From Symbiodinium natans (Eukaryota > Sar > Dinophyceae > Suessiales > Symbiodiniaceae): DNA of 64,000 nucleotides. The position numbers and the translations under genes are program-made. Positions 41,074 through 53,179 of this stretch are shown here, piece by piece; within the stretch, counting starts at the first letter, position 1; every line of letters begins with the position of its first letter. The notes under the pieces were generated by a model. It ran no database searches. It had not been told where the DNA came from and saw only the letters and a program-made list of their open reading frames with translations. The stretch covers positions 1 to 64,000 of the forward strand of contig CAJNDS010000127.1 of the NCBI GenBank assembly GCA_905221605.1, given 5' to 3'.

Positions 41074-43880
41074 CGCTTCTACAGCATCAAAGTGTGGCCA
41101 AGCTGCACCAGTGATTTCCGCTGTGTGTGTACACTCCTGCTCTGCTGCCAGGAATGGATCCCCTCCGTTGTATAGAATGCTGTCATGATCGTTTCACCTG
41201 TAGATATGCTTCTTAAGTAGCCAAGCTGGTATCCGACTGACTTGGTGATGGACACCGTGGGCAAAAGCCCCCTATGTCCATTTCGGAATCTCTGGCAGAT
41301 TCCTGTGAGCCGTGATCGAGTTGGCTTGCCTGAAAAGCTTACCCATGTAGTTCGTTGAGCGCAACGCGCCTGCTTTCAGCAAATCCTTGGTAGGCCTGTC
41401 ATTTCTTTTATCTTTTTGCATCGCCGTCACTACAACAGCTCATTCGACTCGTTCCAGGATGGTTTGTATGCGCAGTAGTTGCAGCCCCGAATTCAACCGT
41501 CGGTTCAAGAACCAGTTGTAGATATGTTTCACCCATTTGTTTCGGCCGGCTGGATCTAGCCCCAAGAGGCACGACTGCCCTAACTTCCTGGGCTGCTAAG
41601 CCCCGAAGCCATCGCTACCGTGCAGAGCAGGTACTCTCACCATGGATATGTACGAAGAAAGACCGCCGGAAATCTTCACCGGCGGTTATTTCGACCAGGC
41701 AACGTTTTGTAAGACGTGGCCGTGCAAGGCTTGGAGGGCTTGCCATGCCCAAATTGTCCAGGCCAACATTGTCAACCAGACGGAAGGTCTCCAAGACTTC
41801 AGGCCAGGCAGCGCCTAAAGCTACAGTCGCCTCCCAGTTCTCCACTTCACTGAGTTGCATGTTGGACATTCTTTGACGAAGCTAGCTTCAGATTTCCCAG
41901 CAATGTGTCGGCCCGTTGGACGTCCAAGTTCAGAGTCCCAAGTCGCAGGCGGCGGCAGGAAGGTCACCTCATTATCGCAGATGCAACGGGCCCAGACTGT
42001 TGAGCGTGCTCACTGTTCAGATCAATCCTTGTTGAGATGACGTTAATCCGCGCCTCTGATGAGTAAACGCCCTCAAGATTGAAGAACATCTTTTGGGCCC
42101 CAACCTACCCGGAGCTGGAGGAGGAGTTGCCATGACAGGAGCCCCACATGCACAAATGCACCAGAGCAAGTCCGAAAATTAAGAAAGTTTAATTTGGGGG
42201 ACCTAAAAGGTTTAGGTCCCGATGAACTCTTTCGAAGTCCCAATCCAAGGCAGCCCGCCCCTAACTCTCACATCCCCGGAATGGTGGAAAGACTCCCCGT
42301 AATCAATGAAGTCGCTCCAGTTTTCAGAGCTTCAGGCCGCAGCAAAACTGGGATTCCTACCTCAATTGCAGGATCGGTGGGCCAATCGTTTGCTCTTGTT
42401 CTGTGCCTTGTAAGCCCAGTTTGATCCCAGGCATACGTTCTTGTGGTTTGCACTGTTGCTTACATCAACAGCGCGAATCCAGCGCATTTTCCCCTTGGAT
42501 TCTTCCTTGAGCTTCGCGTCCCCACGCGACAACGAAACGTGAAACGTCCCAAGTTCTGGGGGTGGTCCTGGACCCTGCAGAGCTAAGCCGTACAGGCCAC
42601 GCGAGGTCCTCGGTCTTCATACGGAACTGGCCAATGGTGTTGCCTCGGTGTACGTGCGCGGTCGCCGCTCCCTGCTACGATCGGGACCCTCCCTCATGGG
42701 AGTCCAAGCTCCCAAGAAGGGGGTCTCAAGCGACATGAAAAGAGTTTGTAAGGGCTTCAGTCTTTGGAGGTCAAGTTCCAAAGGGTCCGAAAAGGCACCG
42801 CTAGGGCGTCCGAAGGTACCCGAAAAAATCTGGGCTTTCGCATGGACGGAGTTGACTTAATTTTCGCTTTCGACCCCTTGCCAACTACCCTCTGGTTGGC
42901 GCACTGGACTCCCAAAGGCCAGTCGGCTACGGGGGCTACCCAAATTAAAGCAAACCTCGGAATCAGCAAAACAGAGGCAAGATCGGTGGCCGAGTCAGGG
43001 CTTCCGAGCTTCCCTGGTAGTGCCTGCTCTATTCTTCTGGGGTCCGCCCGAGCCCCTATTAAAAATCAGAGGCGCGGATGACTCGCAGTGTTCCTTCACG
43101 TGTTATGACGACAAGCCAAGGACCGGCCTTTGCTTGTTATGTCCTTCGGCCTCAAGTACCAGGGCCCCAACCCATCGAAGTGCGAGTCTCTGGGTGACTT
43201 GCTGTCGCGTGGAGCTTCGTGGAACTTCGGCTTGTCGTTGCACTTGCGGATGCAGATGTGAGGTACAAAATAGAGGGCAAGTACGACATTCCTGTTGGCT
43301 TCAAGGTGTCGGCATGCGCAGCAAGCATCAAGTATTGCAACCGAGTCGGAACGAGTTGAGGTGATCATCAAATGGGAAGAAGACGAGATCGTCTTTATGA
43401 CCCGCCAGGTTTGCACAGAGAGCCGTGATGAGCTCGAGAGCACAGAAACACTTGACAACTTGTGTCACTTGTGTCACTTGTGTTAGGGTACCTTCGGGCC
43501 AGAGTTTCAGATTGTTTACCTGCCGCAGAGTGCGTGCCTTAAAAGGAGTTTTCCGGATTTCGGAGGTCAGGATTCACTTGACTTGAGGTCCAACTCCCGA
43601 GGACTTCACAGTCTTTGAATGGAATGCCAACATTGCGGAGATCTGGGACCAGGTTCCTGTTGTCATCTGATTCTATTTTTCCCGTGTGCTCTCGGACCAT
43701 GGCCGCGCATTCGGCAGTTCCTGACGGTCATCGAGGGCAAGGAAGATCGAGACATGAGGTTGTTCAACCAAGGAGAAAGCGAAGCGATGAATGAAGCGTT
43801 TGCCTCATGATGGGTATGGCAGTATGGCATGTGTATGGCCGCAAGAAGTCAGGACCCTGGCGGACCTTCGGTGTGACCAG
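41074..43880. other. Unassigned sequence
   Basis: No family is recognised. Exon-like stretches occur at about 43,145-43,260 (SFGLKYQGPNPSKCESLGD) and 43,350-43,485 (VEVIIKWEEDEIVFMTRQV) on the plus strand. These may belong to the WW-domain gene that follows or to a separate one. Confidence 0.4.
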
Positions 43881-43889
43881 GGACGAGGA

Positions 43890-46037
43890 CACTCCGCCAA
43901 ACTGACGCCTTCATTGACAAGCTCTTTCGCCCAACCATGCAACAGGTACAGATGGCTCTGAAGCAGGGCACGGACCAGAAAACCATCGTGGATGGTGCCA
44001 TGCTTGGTGTTCGTGATGGCTTGCATGTAGGGCATCCCTTCATTCGGAGAGGAGTCGGGATTGTGAACTTGACTGAAGGTATTCTGTATTGTGCAGATGG
44101 CATCGAGCCAGATTTGCAGGAGAGACTTAGGCTTGTAGGAGAGAAAGGGCTGTCGATTCAAAGTATTGTGGCAGTACTGTCAGTGTGCATCAGGAGCACA
44201 TGAGATATCTGGGCGTGGATCCTGCCACAGACGAGAACATTCTTTGGATATTCACTGCGTTCAAGGAGCCATCAGCGCTCCGTAACAAGCTTGAGACAAT
44301 TTGAGACAAGTGAAGCCAACGGGTTGCAGGAAGAGCCCTTGCCATCGAGTTCTGCACAATATGTGAAGGTGCGGCGCAGGCTTTTAAAGCAGCATAGGGG
44401 TAGCAGAAGCATGTGCTATGCAAGGATGGTATGGTTTACTGGGTGGATGAGCGCACCAGTGAAGCAACTTGGAAGTCGCTTGCCGTCAGCCGAAGTTGGC
44501 ACTTGCTGGCACATGCGTGAGTTGGCCTGGTCATTTCCTATTGCGTCTTCCGGTTGACTCAGGCATCCCCACTACGACAAGTTTCGGAAGATGCTTCAGG
44601 TGTCTCGGCAACATTTCGTCGAGAGCTAATACCGGCTAATCCTTGCATCTTCTTACCTGGTCCCGTAACTTCATGACGTCCGTTTTCACTCGCTCTCTTG
44701 GACGTCCAAACGAATCTGAGCTGCCAAGAAACATAATCCTGAAAGGGCCCTACGTTGAATCACGAAGTCTGCTTGGAAGCCACATCAATCCTCAACAGAA
44801 GTCGCCTTCTTTAGCTCAAGCAGAGACCGGGGGCATATCGGGGAATCGGGACTTGGGCCTGCTGGTAGATCCGGGTAAGTTCCGGAGGATCGGTTTGGGT
44901 GGGGATGCTGGGTTCACAGCGCCTTGAAAAAGTGTTTATGCGGGGCATGGCATCAAACTTTGCTGCTTACATGGACTGGCACAGTGAGTACCCTGCATGT
45001 GGCGAGCCAGAAACGATAACTTTGGTTTTGTGGAAGGTTCTTGGGGGTTCAGCAAATTGTGCCGAGAGCTTTTCTGGAGAGGCTTAGAATGGGCTCATAC
45101 TTTAGCCTCACAGGACCTCGGCTGGTGCCCCGAAGGCTCAAAGTGTTTGAGCAACCTTGAGCAACTTTGAGCAGCTTCGTGCATAGCCCTTTCGCTCATT
45201 GGCACAGTAGTTTGTGCACTGCCGTGAGGACACTGCTTGGGGTTCTTGTAAGGCGGGCAAATGCCCGTTATATCCCAGGGGCCACTTTGCCGCCTGCATT
45301 GAAGCCGAGGTTGCCCGAAACCAGAAGCCTGTGCCACACTGGAAGTCCATCATGGAGTTCAGGCCCGCTGTGCATTCAGAAGCATGCATGTATGCACGTG
45401 GCTGCGAGTCGTACCTCGCCTGAGTCGAAAACAAAGCCCCCCTGAATTGGAAACGCCCTAAGAAAGGCAGCCTAGAGAAAACCTGGATATTTGTTAGAAC
45501 CTATGATCGGTTTGGGCTTTAGAGTCTTCGGGTTTCGGGGCTTCAGGTTCAGGGGTTTTAGATGCACACGCTCGGTTCCTGTTTTCCTATGTTTTTTCTT
45601 GCTCATGTGCTCTTGTTTTCTGACTCGTGCTGTCCCGTTTTCTGACTCGGCCATTTTGTTTACGGACTCGGCACTCTTTCTTGGACTCTTTTCTCGGCTT
45701 ACCGGTCACCTGTGAGCACCATAGCAAGCAGGATAGAGTTTCTCCTGTCCAACATCTTCACATGGGAGGCTGAGGCAGGAACTGCATGTGGCAAGGGTTC
45801 TCAGTTGAGGCAAGTCTTGCAGCCGTGTACATGCAGGCTTCTGGCGAGTACCCTCTCGTCGAAACCGTTGACAATGTACATGCCTTTCCGCTGTGTTTTT
45901 TCTCCACTGTCATCGTATCGACGTGGATAAGCAAATGTTTTGTTCTCTATAAGGCTGCCGGCTCTGTATGTACTGCAGTCAGGTCATTGAAATGGCGCGA
46001 ATATTTGGCGTCGACATCAAGAACGAACCCTACCTGG
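43890..46037 (+). CDS. WW-domain protein (CEP164-like arrangement), multi-exon
   Basis: The clearest exons are as follows. 44,194 onward has MRYLGVDPATDENILWI. 44,407 onward has KDGMVYWVDERTSEATWKS, a WW domain with the second Trp preserved and YW in the central aromatic position. 44,563-44,599 has HPHYDKFRKMLQ. The order YLG-D helix, WW, HP-Y is the layout at the N-terminus of CEP164 and similar ciliary proteins. At 45,983 VIEMARIFGVDIKNEPYLV repeats the first helix, which suggests a second such unit. Exons at 43,895-43,950 (DAFIDKLFRPTMQQ) and near 46,120-46,200 may belong to the same gene. WW domains bind proline-rich ligands. Identity as CEP164 itself is not established. Confidence 0.5.
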
Positions 46038-46363
46038 TACATGCATCTGCCTCATTGCAAACCAGTTGGGCAGCGGGTTGCGTTGAACTGCTGCGCACTG
46101 TTGGGAAGACTTACTTGTGAGCAGAGCGGAGGTGTTGAAGCGTGCCTTGCGGCACTATGGAAACTGCGTCAAAGAGAAACGCAAAGTCAAGGCCCCCTGT
46201 GCCATCCTGTCACTCCAAGTTGCTTTAAATTGCACAACACACATTGCTTTTCGGAAGCTCAAGAAGCCCCAGAAAAGATGTGCCCAAAGTTGCAAAGAGC
46301 GAAGGATGTTGAGGACTTCCGGAACCTCATGCATCGCTACAGGGATCTTGTCAGTCCATAGCT

Positions 46364-46396
46364 GAGCACTTGCAGAGCACTTGCAGAGCACTTGCA
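46364..46396 (+). repeat. Three 11-bp tandem repeats
   Basis: GAGCACTTGCA occurs three times in perfect tandem. Confidence 0.9.
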
Positions 46397-46872
46397 TTGC
46401 TTTGCGCTGCGCTTCTGGTGTTCCACCCCGAGGTCAATATGAGCAAGCAATGAGCATAGAGGAAAAACGGGTTGCCAAGATGAAGATCTGCGCCCGCCCC
46501 TGAGTCCGAGAGAATTCTTCCATGCAATGAGCCCTTAAAGAATCAGGGTTTCCTCGAGGCGAGGCTCAGGGAGTGTTGCGTCTCTGTTCTGTGTTCTCTG
46601 GACGAAACAGAAATCCTGGATGTGGAAACGCAGGGCCACTCACAAGCTGGTGGTAAGAGAGCAGCAATCCGGTGCAAACCAATTCAGAACCTATGGGGAG
46701 CCAATTTCATCGTCCAAGAACGTATACAGTTTCAACTGTTGGTGTGGAGTAAGTAGGGAGAGCGACCATGCCAAGACCACCTCAAACGGACCTGATCTTC
46801 GGAATCATGTGCAAGACAGTTTTCGTGGTCCTTACGGATGTGGCCGTCTTCAGGCACATGTATTGGTCCAAG

Positions 46873-47334
46873 GTACAGTGTGACGAGCGCGACGCTGTTC
46901 TCTTCTGTGACCAGTGCAAAGACTTCTTCTGCCAGGGTTGCTTTGCCGAAGCCTCAGGGACAGGTTTCAAGCTGGATCGGTCTAAGGTTCCCTGACGGCT
47001 CTGAAGGCTCTCCTTGTATAGAGGGTTGCCAAGCGCGCACGCCCCGAGGGTGAACAGATGACCATGTTCTAGAGTTTAGGACACAAGTGTGCTTGAAGCA
47101 TATGGAAAGATGGAGTCTGCATCTGGTCTGAGGACAGACTGCACAGCAGAGGTCGAAGGCAAAACCATAGACGCACATGGGTGACTTGGCTTCGAGTTGA
47201 CCCAGTGACTGTTGGGACCTGCTACGATTGTTGCTCCCCAGGTTGAGATGGGCATGTGCGCAGAATGCGTGGAGAGCATTGCCCTCTTCCACTGCGTGCA
47301 GTGTGCAGACTTGTACTGCAGGGACTGTTTCCAG
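46873..47334 (+). CDS. Two B-box-type zinc fingers, multi-exon gene fragment
   Basis: Exon at about 46,873-46,972 encodes CDERDAVLFCDQCKDFFCQGC, with spacing C-x8-C-x2-C-x4-C-x2-C. Exon 47,243-47,334 encodes CAECVESIALFHCVQCADLY followed by CRDC, a fuller B-box pattern. The second exon follows a CCCCAG acceptor and appears to end at a CAG|GCAGGT donor, a GC-type border like those in FtsH. B-boxes bind zinc and mediate protein interactions. In dinoflagellates similar fingers occur in large multi-domain proteins, so this may be the C-terminal part of the upstream WW-domain gene. Confidence 0.55.
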
Positions 47335-47344
47335 GCAGGTTGAG

Positions 47345-48480
47345 ATAGATGCTTAAGGACAGTCTACTCCAATACTTCTACATTACTACAAGCTACACGT
47401 CTACAGCATCTGGCGAGCTGGCGCAGGAGTGGCACGTGCGCGGTGGACGCAGGAACCACATTCCCATCATCCTTAGATCCTTCAACTCCCAGACGCACCA
47501 GCTGCCGGAAGCGACGCCTGCCATGGGAACGGGTGCTGCGCAAATCCTGGCCAAGGCAATGCGCAAGCACAAGAAACATTCAGATCGTCTGCCGATGCAA
47601 CGTTTTGGGAACGCAGGCTCGGAGTCCCTGGTTGGAGTTCACGGATGAGAACAATGCACCGGCCTCGGCAGTAATGATCTTCAGTGTTGCGGAAATGTGC
47701 CTGGGTCAGAGGTGAAGCTATACTACAACATCCTCACGACAGAGTCGAGGATTCTGACGTTTTTCCAGCAATTTCGCAGTACCTAGGGGGTAGACTTATA
47801 TGGTCTATTTCGACTGTGTTTGTTCGCAGGAGAGATAAGCCTCTGGCTGTGATCAACGAGCCAATCGAGGACAACAAGGGTGGAGGCTCCGAACATCATG
47901 TCATCATGTCATGTCGTGCCTGAGTCAAGAAGTGCGGCTTAAGAAAACCACTCGGCAGGGATGAGCGCGGGCTGGTCAGGGACATGGGGTCGCGGCTTCA
48001 GCTCGTTTTGGTGTCGAGGTCGTGACATGCGACAGCACGCAACTGCATCAACTGCAGGCGCCAACATGTTTCCGGATCCTCTCAGTCGGACTCAGCCGAA
48101 TGCTCCTCAATTGGAGACAGCCTTTTGAGGTGGTGGTGCGCCCAGCATCTTCAGCAAGCTCTCATGTTACTCATGCTCGCTATCTGGTGTGTGCCGCAGG
48201 TCGCCACGCTGTTTCACTGGCCATCCCAGAGAGGGATGGATCTTGTTTCACGCAGTAAAAAGTATCTTCATACCAAGCTTCGTAAAATTGGCAAACATCT
48301 CTAAACACTTGGTTGTCAACACTGCATTGCATCATGACACCGAAGTCCTAGAGTAGTTTAAGATAATCTTTCAGAATCTTACCCGGTGCATGTTTTGTGC
48401 AGTGGAAAATTGGAAACTGGTAGTTGTCTTGAACGTGGAGGGCGAGTTTGACTCCAGATGCGGTTGACTTCCGGTGTAGA
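47345..48480. other. Unassigned sequence between B-box and LRR genes
   Basis: Open frames at 47,349-47,720 and 47,820-47,925 on the plus strand may include further exons of the B-box gene. No domain can be named. Confidence 0.4.
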
Positions 48481-48494
48481 CGGCATACAGCCAC

Positions 48495-48580
48495 CCCAAG
48501 CCCTAAGCCTTAAGCCTTAAACTCGAAAGTCTAAACCCTAAACCCTGAACCCCAGACCCTGGACCCTAAACCCTAAGCAC
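48495..48580 (-). repeat. CCCTAAA array (telomere-like, inverted orientation)
   Basis: CCCTAAGCCTTAAG, CTAAACCCTAAACCCTGAACCCC and CCCTAAACCCTAAGC occur in a row. This is the only array in the window with the C-rich strand on plus; the others are G-rich on plus. Confidence 0.8.
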
Positions 48581-49009
48581 AAGACATGCAACCCCGCAAT
48601 GAGCTGCCAAACATCACCGTATGTCATGTGTGTGCTTGGGATTCTTGGCCCAACACAACAGTGGGACACAAGGGCCATGCAGTGGACCAGTGCGGCGCCT
48701 GGGGTTATGCGCCGACAAGCGACTGGAGAGCGAATGTTTACTCATGCTTTGAATGTATGAAAGCTGGCCGAAGGCAATGAACAACATTCCTGCACTGCTT
48801 AACCACTTGGACGCCAACCGGGAGGCAGGTGAGGAGAAGTTCGTACAATGGAACTTGCACGAATTGACACCGCTGGGAAGCCGATGTGTGACAGTCGCCC
48901 ACCTTGAGCTTGGCGTACGCGTCCATCTCAGATGAAGGCATCGTGGAGGCCCGATGCGGCTTTGGGGTGCAGCATAGTGCAGCATGGGCAGCGCAATATT
49001 TGGCATGAC

Positions 49010-50030
49010 AGGTGTCGAAGTTCCTGCGGGACAATCCGTTTGTGAAGTGCTCGGGGCAACTGTAATTTGTACGTTGAGTCTCCTGTCGCAGTAGCAATTC
49101 GCTTGTTTCTAGTGCCTTGATTTCTAAGACGCGTGCAGAGACTTGCTGGAAGACAGGTACTTGGACCTGCGAGGAAATAACATCCAGGCCTGTGTGTTGC
49201 GTCTGTGTGTTTTTTTTTGTGTTTTTTGTGTTGTTCTTTGTGTTGTGGTCTGAGCTCCAGGCCAAGGGGGCCATGGCCCTGGCTAACGGCATTAAGATCA
49301 ATAGATCTTTGCGGAGCCTGAATTTGAAATGGCACCTGCCCCAGCCCGTAAGCCGAGCAGGCCTCCCTGAGTGCGTACTTTCAACACTCAGGAATGCTAT
49401 TGGGAAAGACCCCAGTGGCTTGAATGCGCTGTGCGACGTCCTGAAGTGCGCCCGGACAGCTGTGTGACTTGTGCAGAGAGGACAGCAGGCTTAGGATTGG
49501 AGTGCCGAGTGTCGGCAGAAGCCAAATCATGTACTCTGGAGGTCGAACTTGACAGTTGGTCACGTTGATCTTCGAAACAACCGTGTCAACAACGTGGGTG
49601 CAAAATACATCGGCGAGATGTTAGCATCTAACACGACCGTTCGGGTCCCAGTTTCTTGATTCGCCCATCTGCTTGAATGTTCGCTGTTGCACGTCTGACT
49701 GTTATTATCTGCGTTCAGATCACGCATTTGGACCTCTCCTGGAATGATCTGGGTGCTGATGGAGGATTGGCACTGTTAGAAGGTCCTTGGCTAAACCGAT
49801 GTGCTGTGATTATGTTGTTTTTTCTCAGAGAGTTTGGATGCTTGCCCGCACGAAGGCCTGAAACACAACAGCACCGTTCTGGACTGTCAGCTTAGTGGTT
49901 CGAAGGCCAGCAGTGGTCGTTCTGCTACGAAACTCTCAGCATGGTTCTCATTCGGGCAGGTTGGTGAGGAGACGCTGCACGAAGTAGCCTTCATTCTTCG
50001 GAGGAACAAAGCTTCTGCAGCGTGCCCCAT
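49010..50030 (+). CDS. LRRC45-like leucine-rich repeat protein, LRR part
   Basis: Short plus-strand exons encode ribonuclease-inhibitor-type leucine-rich repeats. SKFLRDNPFVK is at about 49,016-49,055 and YLDLRGNNIQ at 49,157-49,187. A GC-AG intron (49,188-49,260) joins it to AKGAMALANGIKINRSLRSL from 49,261. GLNALCDVLKCARTAV is at about 49,420-49,466, VDLRNNRVNNVGAKYIGEML at about 49,567-49,625, ITHLDLSWNDLGADGGLALL at about 49,720-49,783, and VGEETLHEVAFILRRNK ends at about 50,014. The order GNN / WN / RNN / WN matches the LRR region of LRRC45, a centrosome and basal-body linker protein, and coiled-coil exons follow downstream as in LRRC45. The N-terminus may include the frame at 48,750-48,940. 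Confidence 0.55.
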
Positions 50031-50631
50031 GGGGTGAACTAGTGGGGAGGGGGGGTGGGTAGCTGAACAAGCTTTCTTGCCTCAAGCGAGTCGTTCAGGA
50101 TGAAGAGACTTTGTTGCCAGTATCTAATGAAAGCCTCGAGGAGTCCAAAAAGTGAGCAACAGACCTCCTTGAACGGTAGAGGCAGTCCAAAGACTTTACG
50201 GCATCCTTCGATCAGCTGCAGCTGTGCGTGTTGAGACGGTGGAAGGGTGTGGAGTCGGTGTGGCTGGTCTCGATTGTCCCACACTCCCCACAAGCGTCAG
50301 AGCATGGCAGGGCAAGAATATGCAAGAAGCGTTCTGCGATGGCGGCGATTTCTTTTTCATAGCTTGACATTGACGATGCTGAGACGGCTGGCAGGCTCCA
50401 GCTACACGCACGTACTCCGCTCTGCGAAACTTGAATTGATTGGCGCTCCTTTGGTCCGACGGATGGCAGTCCCATGGCTGTCGTCCTTCGATGTCGAATA
50501 TGTGACCACAGTCAATTGGCTTTTGCACCCTAGGCACATCTGTTGCAAGCTGCGTGTTCGAGGATACGAGTATTCAACAGAAGGCATGACAGCGAACAGC
50601 GAAACGTGTAACCTCCTTCCGCACAAGAAAG

Positions 50632-50648
50632 ACACACACACACACACA

Positions 50649-50740
<92 letters not shown>

Positions 50741-50870
50741 CAAGCGCACGCACAAGCGCACAAGCGCACAAGCACACAAGCACGCAAGTACGCAAGTACA
50801 CAAGTACGCAAGCACACAAGTACACACACACACACACACACACACACGCGCGCGCACACGCCCAATGAAT
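50632..50870 (+). repeat. (CA)n / (CGCA)n / (CACAAG)n microsatellite
   Basis: A CA run is followed by about 25 units of CGCA, then CACAAGCG and CAAGTACG variants, then a second CA run and a CGCG stretch. It lies in a probable intron between the LRR and coiled-coil exons. The long His/Thr- or Cys/Val-rich open frames over it are artefacts. Confidence 0.95.
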
Positions 50871-50909
50871 GCCATGAAGATCTGACAGACATTAGCAACT
50901 TGCCGCTGC

Positions 50910-53175
50910 AGATGTTGGACTCTTTGCAGGATCTGTTTGCACTCTCTTCGGATGCAGGTACAAAGCCAGTCCCAATTCGACTGGAGCACAAATGGCTTGG
51001 GACTTACTGCTGTCAGGGTGTCAGCGCTTATGCCATCGAGTCGCTCGTAGCAGGCTGCAGCCGATGCCAAGACAGCCACACTTGGACACTCAGCAGCACC
51101 AAGCTTGATCTCCTTCACTGTCGGAAAAAACCTTGGAGAGCGAGACCTGACTTGCCAGGTAAACCAGTCGCTCCTGGTCGACGCTTGGTACGAAATGAAA
51201 GGGACTTTGCCAGAAGCTTCTCCGTTTTAGCGAGTGCGTTGAACACGCAAAAATGCGGTAAAGAGAAAGAGGTGCGAGGTGGCGCGTCGGTGCTGTGCCC
51301 TATGCCACGCGGAATTGTTTTGACAAGCCCCTGCTTGCTGTTGCCTCTGGGGGGAAGCAAAGTGGCTTCTGCACTGATTCTACGTCCTTAACCGACTGCA
51401 TGAAGGTGTCTGGTTTGGTGATATGGGATGCAAGTTCTAGGCAATGAGCAGGAGGAACTTAGGGAAACGTCCAACAATGGGCGTTGAGAGATGTTCAGAT
51501 CGCCCAGCTAAGGAGGTCAGGTGGACCGGAGCCAAGCAGAGGCGAAGGCAATGAACCAAGCTTGTTCAGCGTGATGTAGTGAGCAGTGAGCATTAATTGA
51601 CGGGCTTTCTGGTGTTTGCAGGCTCCTTCTCCTGAAGCGGACTTGCAGCCTCCGAAGAAGGCGAGTGTGTTGCAGACCCGCTACATTTGTGAACGTCTGC
51701 TGTGCTGCCTCAAGCTTGAAATACCAGGGCCCACAAGCGAAAGCAAACTGGACGCCAAAGGAGCGAGCTGAACGGGGCATTGTCTTCTGCCGATGAAAGC
51801 GACGCTGGCTGTCTAGGACAGTAGCACGCTGATGCTACGATTGATGATGAAGGAGAGGGAGCAGGCGCACAGAATCTGCCTGCCGAGAAGATTTGCAGCT
51901 GCATGATTGCGGGCATTCTTCGTGAGCGCTGGCTTTGGTGAAGGTCCTACCAGAGGACAAGGTGTTCTACCAGCAGATAGCAGAACATATTGCTGCTTTG
52001 CTGCAAGACTCTTGACAGCTTGCCGTGCCTTCAACTCTCTGTTAGTGAGGATAAGCTCCTGCTGGAAACCTCGAAGCACAAACAGGGGAGAGCCTCTGAG
52101 ATGCACTGGGCGTGCACGGGTGTCAATGTTCTTGAGCATTGACCTGAACATATCTTGGCATATCTTAACATATCATATCTTGACACATTGCAACATGCCC
52201 CTGACCTAGGTCGATGGTGAAGAGAGAGAGAAGCTGTCGACGACCGGCTTCCTGGAAAGGGAACAGAGGTATCAAGCCCAAGTGCACACATGCTGAGTCA
52301 AGTCAGGACGTCTTTCAGACAGATGTCCCTTGGCTCTCCCAGGTATATCAAAGAGATCCGGCAAACGGAGGAAGCTCTGCAAAGAGTTATAAGTGAGAAG
52401 GACGAGATGATGCAGTATCTGCAAAGTGCTTCTTACCTTCCGTATGCTTGCTATGGAGGCTTTCATGCGTCATTTGCTCGATGCCGTCAAGTCAAGCAAG
52501 TGCCGCTTGCACAGCCGATGTTGTGCGCAGGAGTTCTCGCAGAAAGAGTTGGCTGCCAAGAGCGTGTCTCTCAATCAGCTGAACGAGCAGAACACTTCTG
52601 CAGTACGCGAGTCCATTGTCATGCAGGCACCTCTGCACCATCCACTGCACTATACTGCACTCCCCGGTCCCGAGCTTGAAAATCTGGCAGGAGCGCACAG
52701 CCGCAGAAGAGCAGCAGCTCAGAAAGGACGTTTCCGATTTTCTACTGGCACTGCACTGGCGCTGCACTGCTTCTGAGTCCTGTCGGAGGAATTGCGGGAG
52801 CTCCAAGTTGAAAAGAAAGACCTTCAGGACTCCGCATGAACTCCACGTGGATTCTGCACCTCTACGTGCTTCCTGTGACTGGCCATGAGGACAAGTTGGC
52901 CCTGAACGTCAAGGACCTGGAGCTCCTGGAACAGGACTCTGGCAGTTTCAGATCGTTCTGGCCCTCCGCGTTTTCAGCCCATGCTTGTCCGTTCTTCGGT
53001 CCCTGTGCTTGTTGAATGCGCCCTCGTGACCTTTTGTCATTGTAGATTTCGGAAGATGCGACACCGATACAATCTATCAATCAAGCTGCCTTCCGAAGTT
53101 GCGATGCCAGGAGAACGAGCGCTTGCGCCAGCATGTGAAGTCTTTTCAGCGTGACGTCAACGAAATTCTTGCATG
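50910..53175 (+). CDS. Coiled-coil exons, probable C-terminal part of the LRRC45-like gene
   Basis: Exon-like plus-strand pieces with heptad-type composition follow the LRR exons. MLDSLQDLFALSSDAG is at 50,912; DGEEREKLSTTGFLEREQRY at about 52,212; YIKEIRQTEEALQRVISEKD at about 52,341; FSQKELAAKSVSLNQLNEQN at about 52,532; QERTAAEEQQLRKDVSDFL near 52,690; EELRELQVEKKDLQDS near 52,786; EDKLALNVKDLELLEQ near 52,888; and ENERLRQHVKSFQRDVNEIL near 53,110-53,173. All are in the same orientation, rich in Glu, Lys and Leu, and lack other motifs. Assignment to the LRR gene rests on adjacency and on LRRC45 having this architecture; a separate coiled-coil gene is possible. Confidence 0.45.
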
Positions 53176-53179
53176 AGGG

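Noticed and set aside
50247-51118. Long His/Thr/Arg- or Cys/Val-rich open frames at 50.2-51.1 kb
   Set aside because: They arise from the CA/CGCA microsatellite, which is open in all frames.
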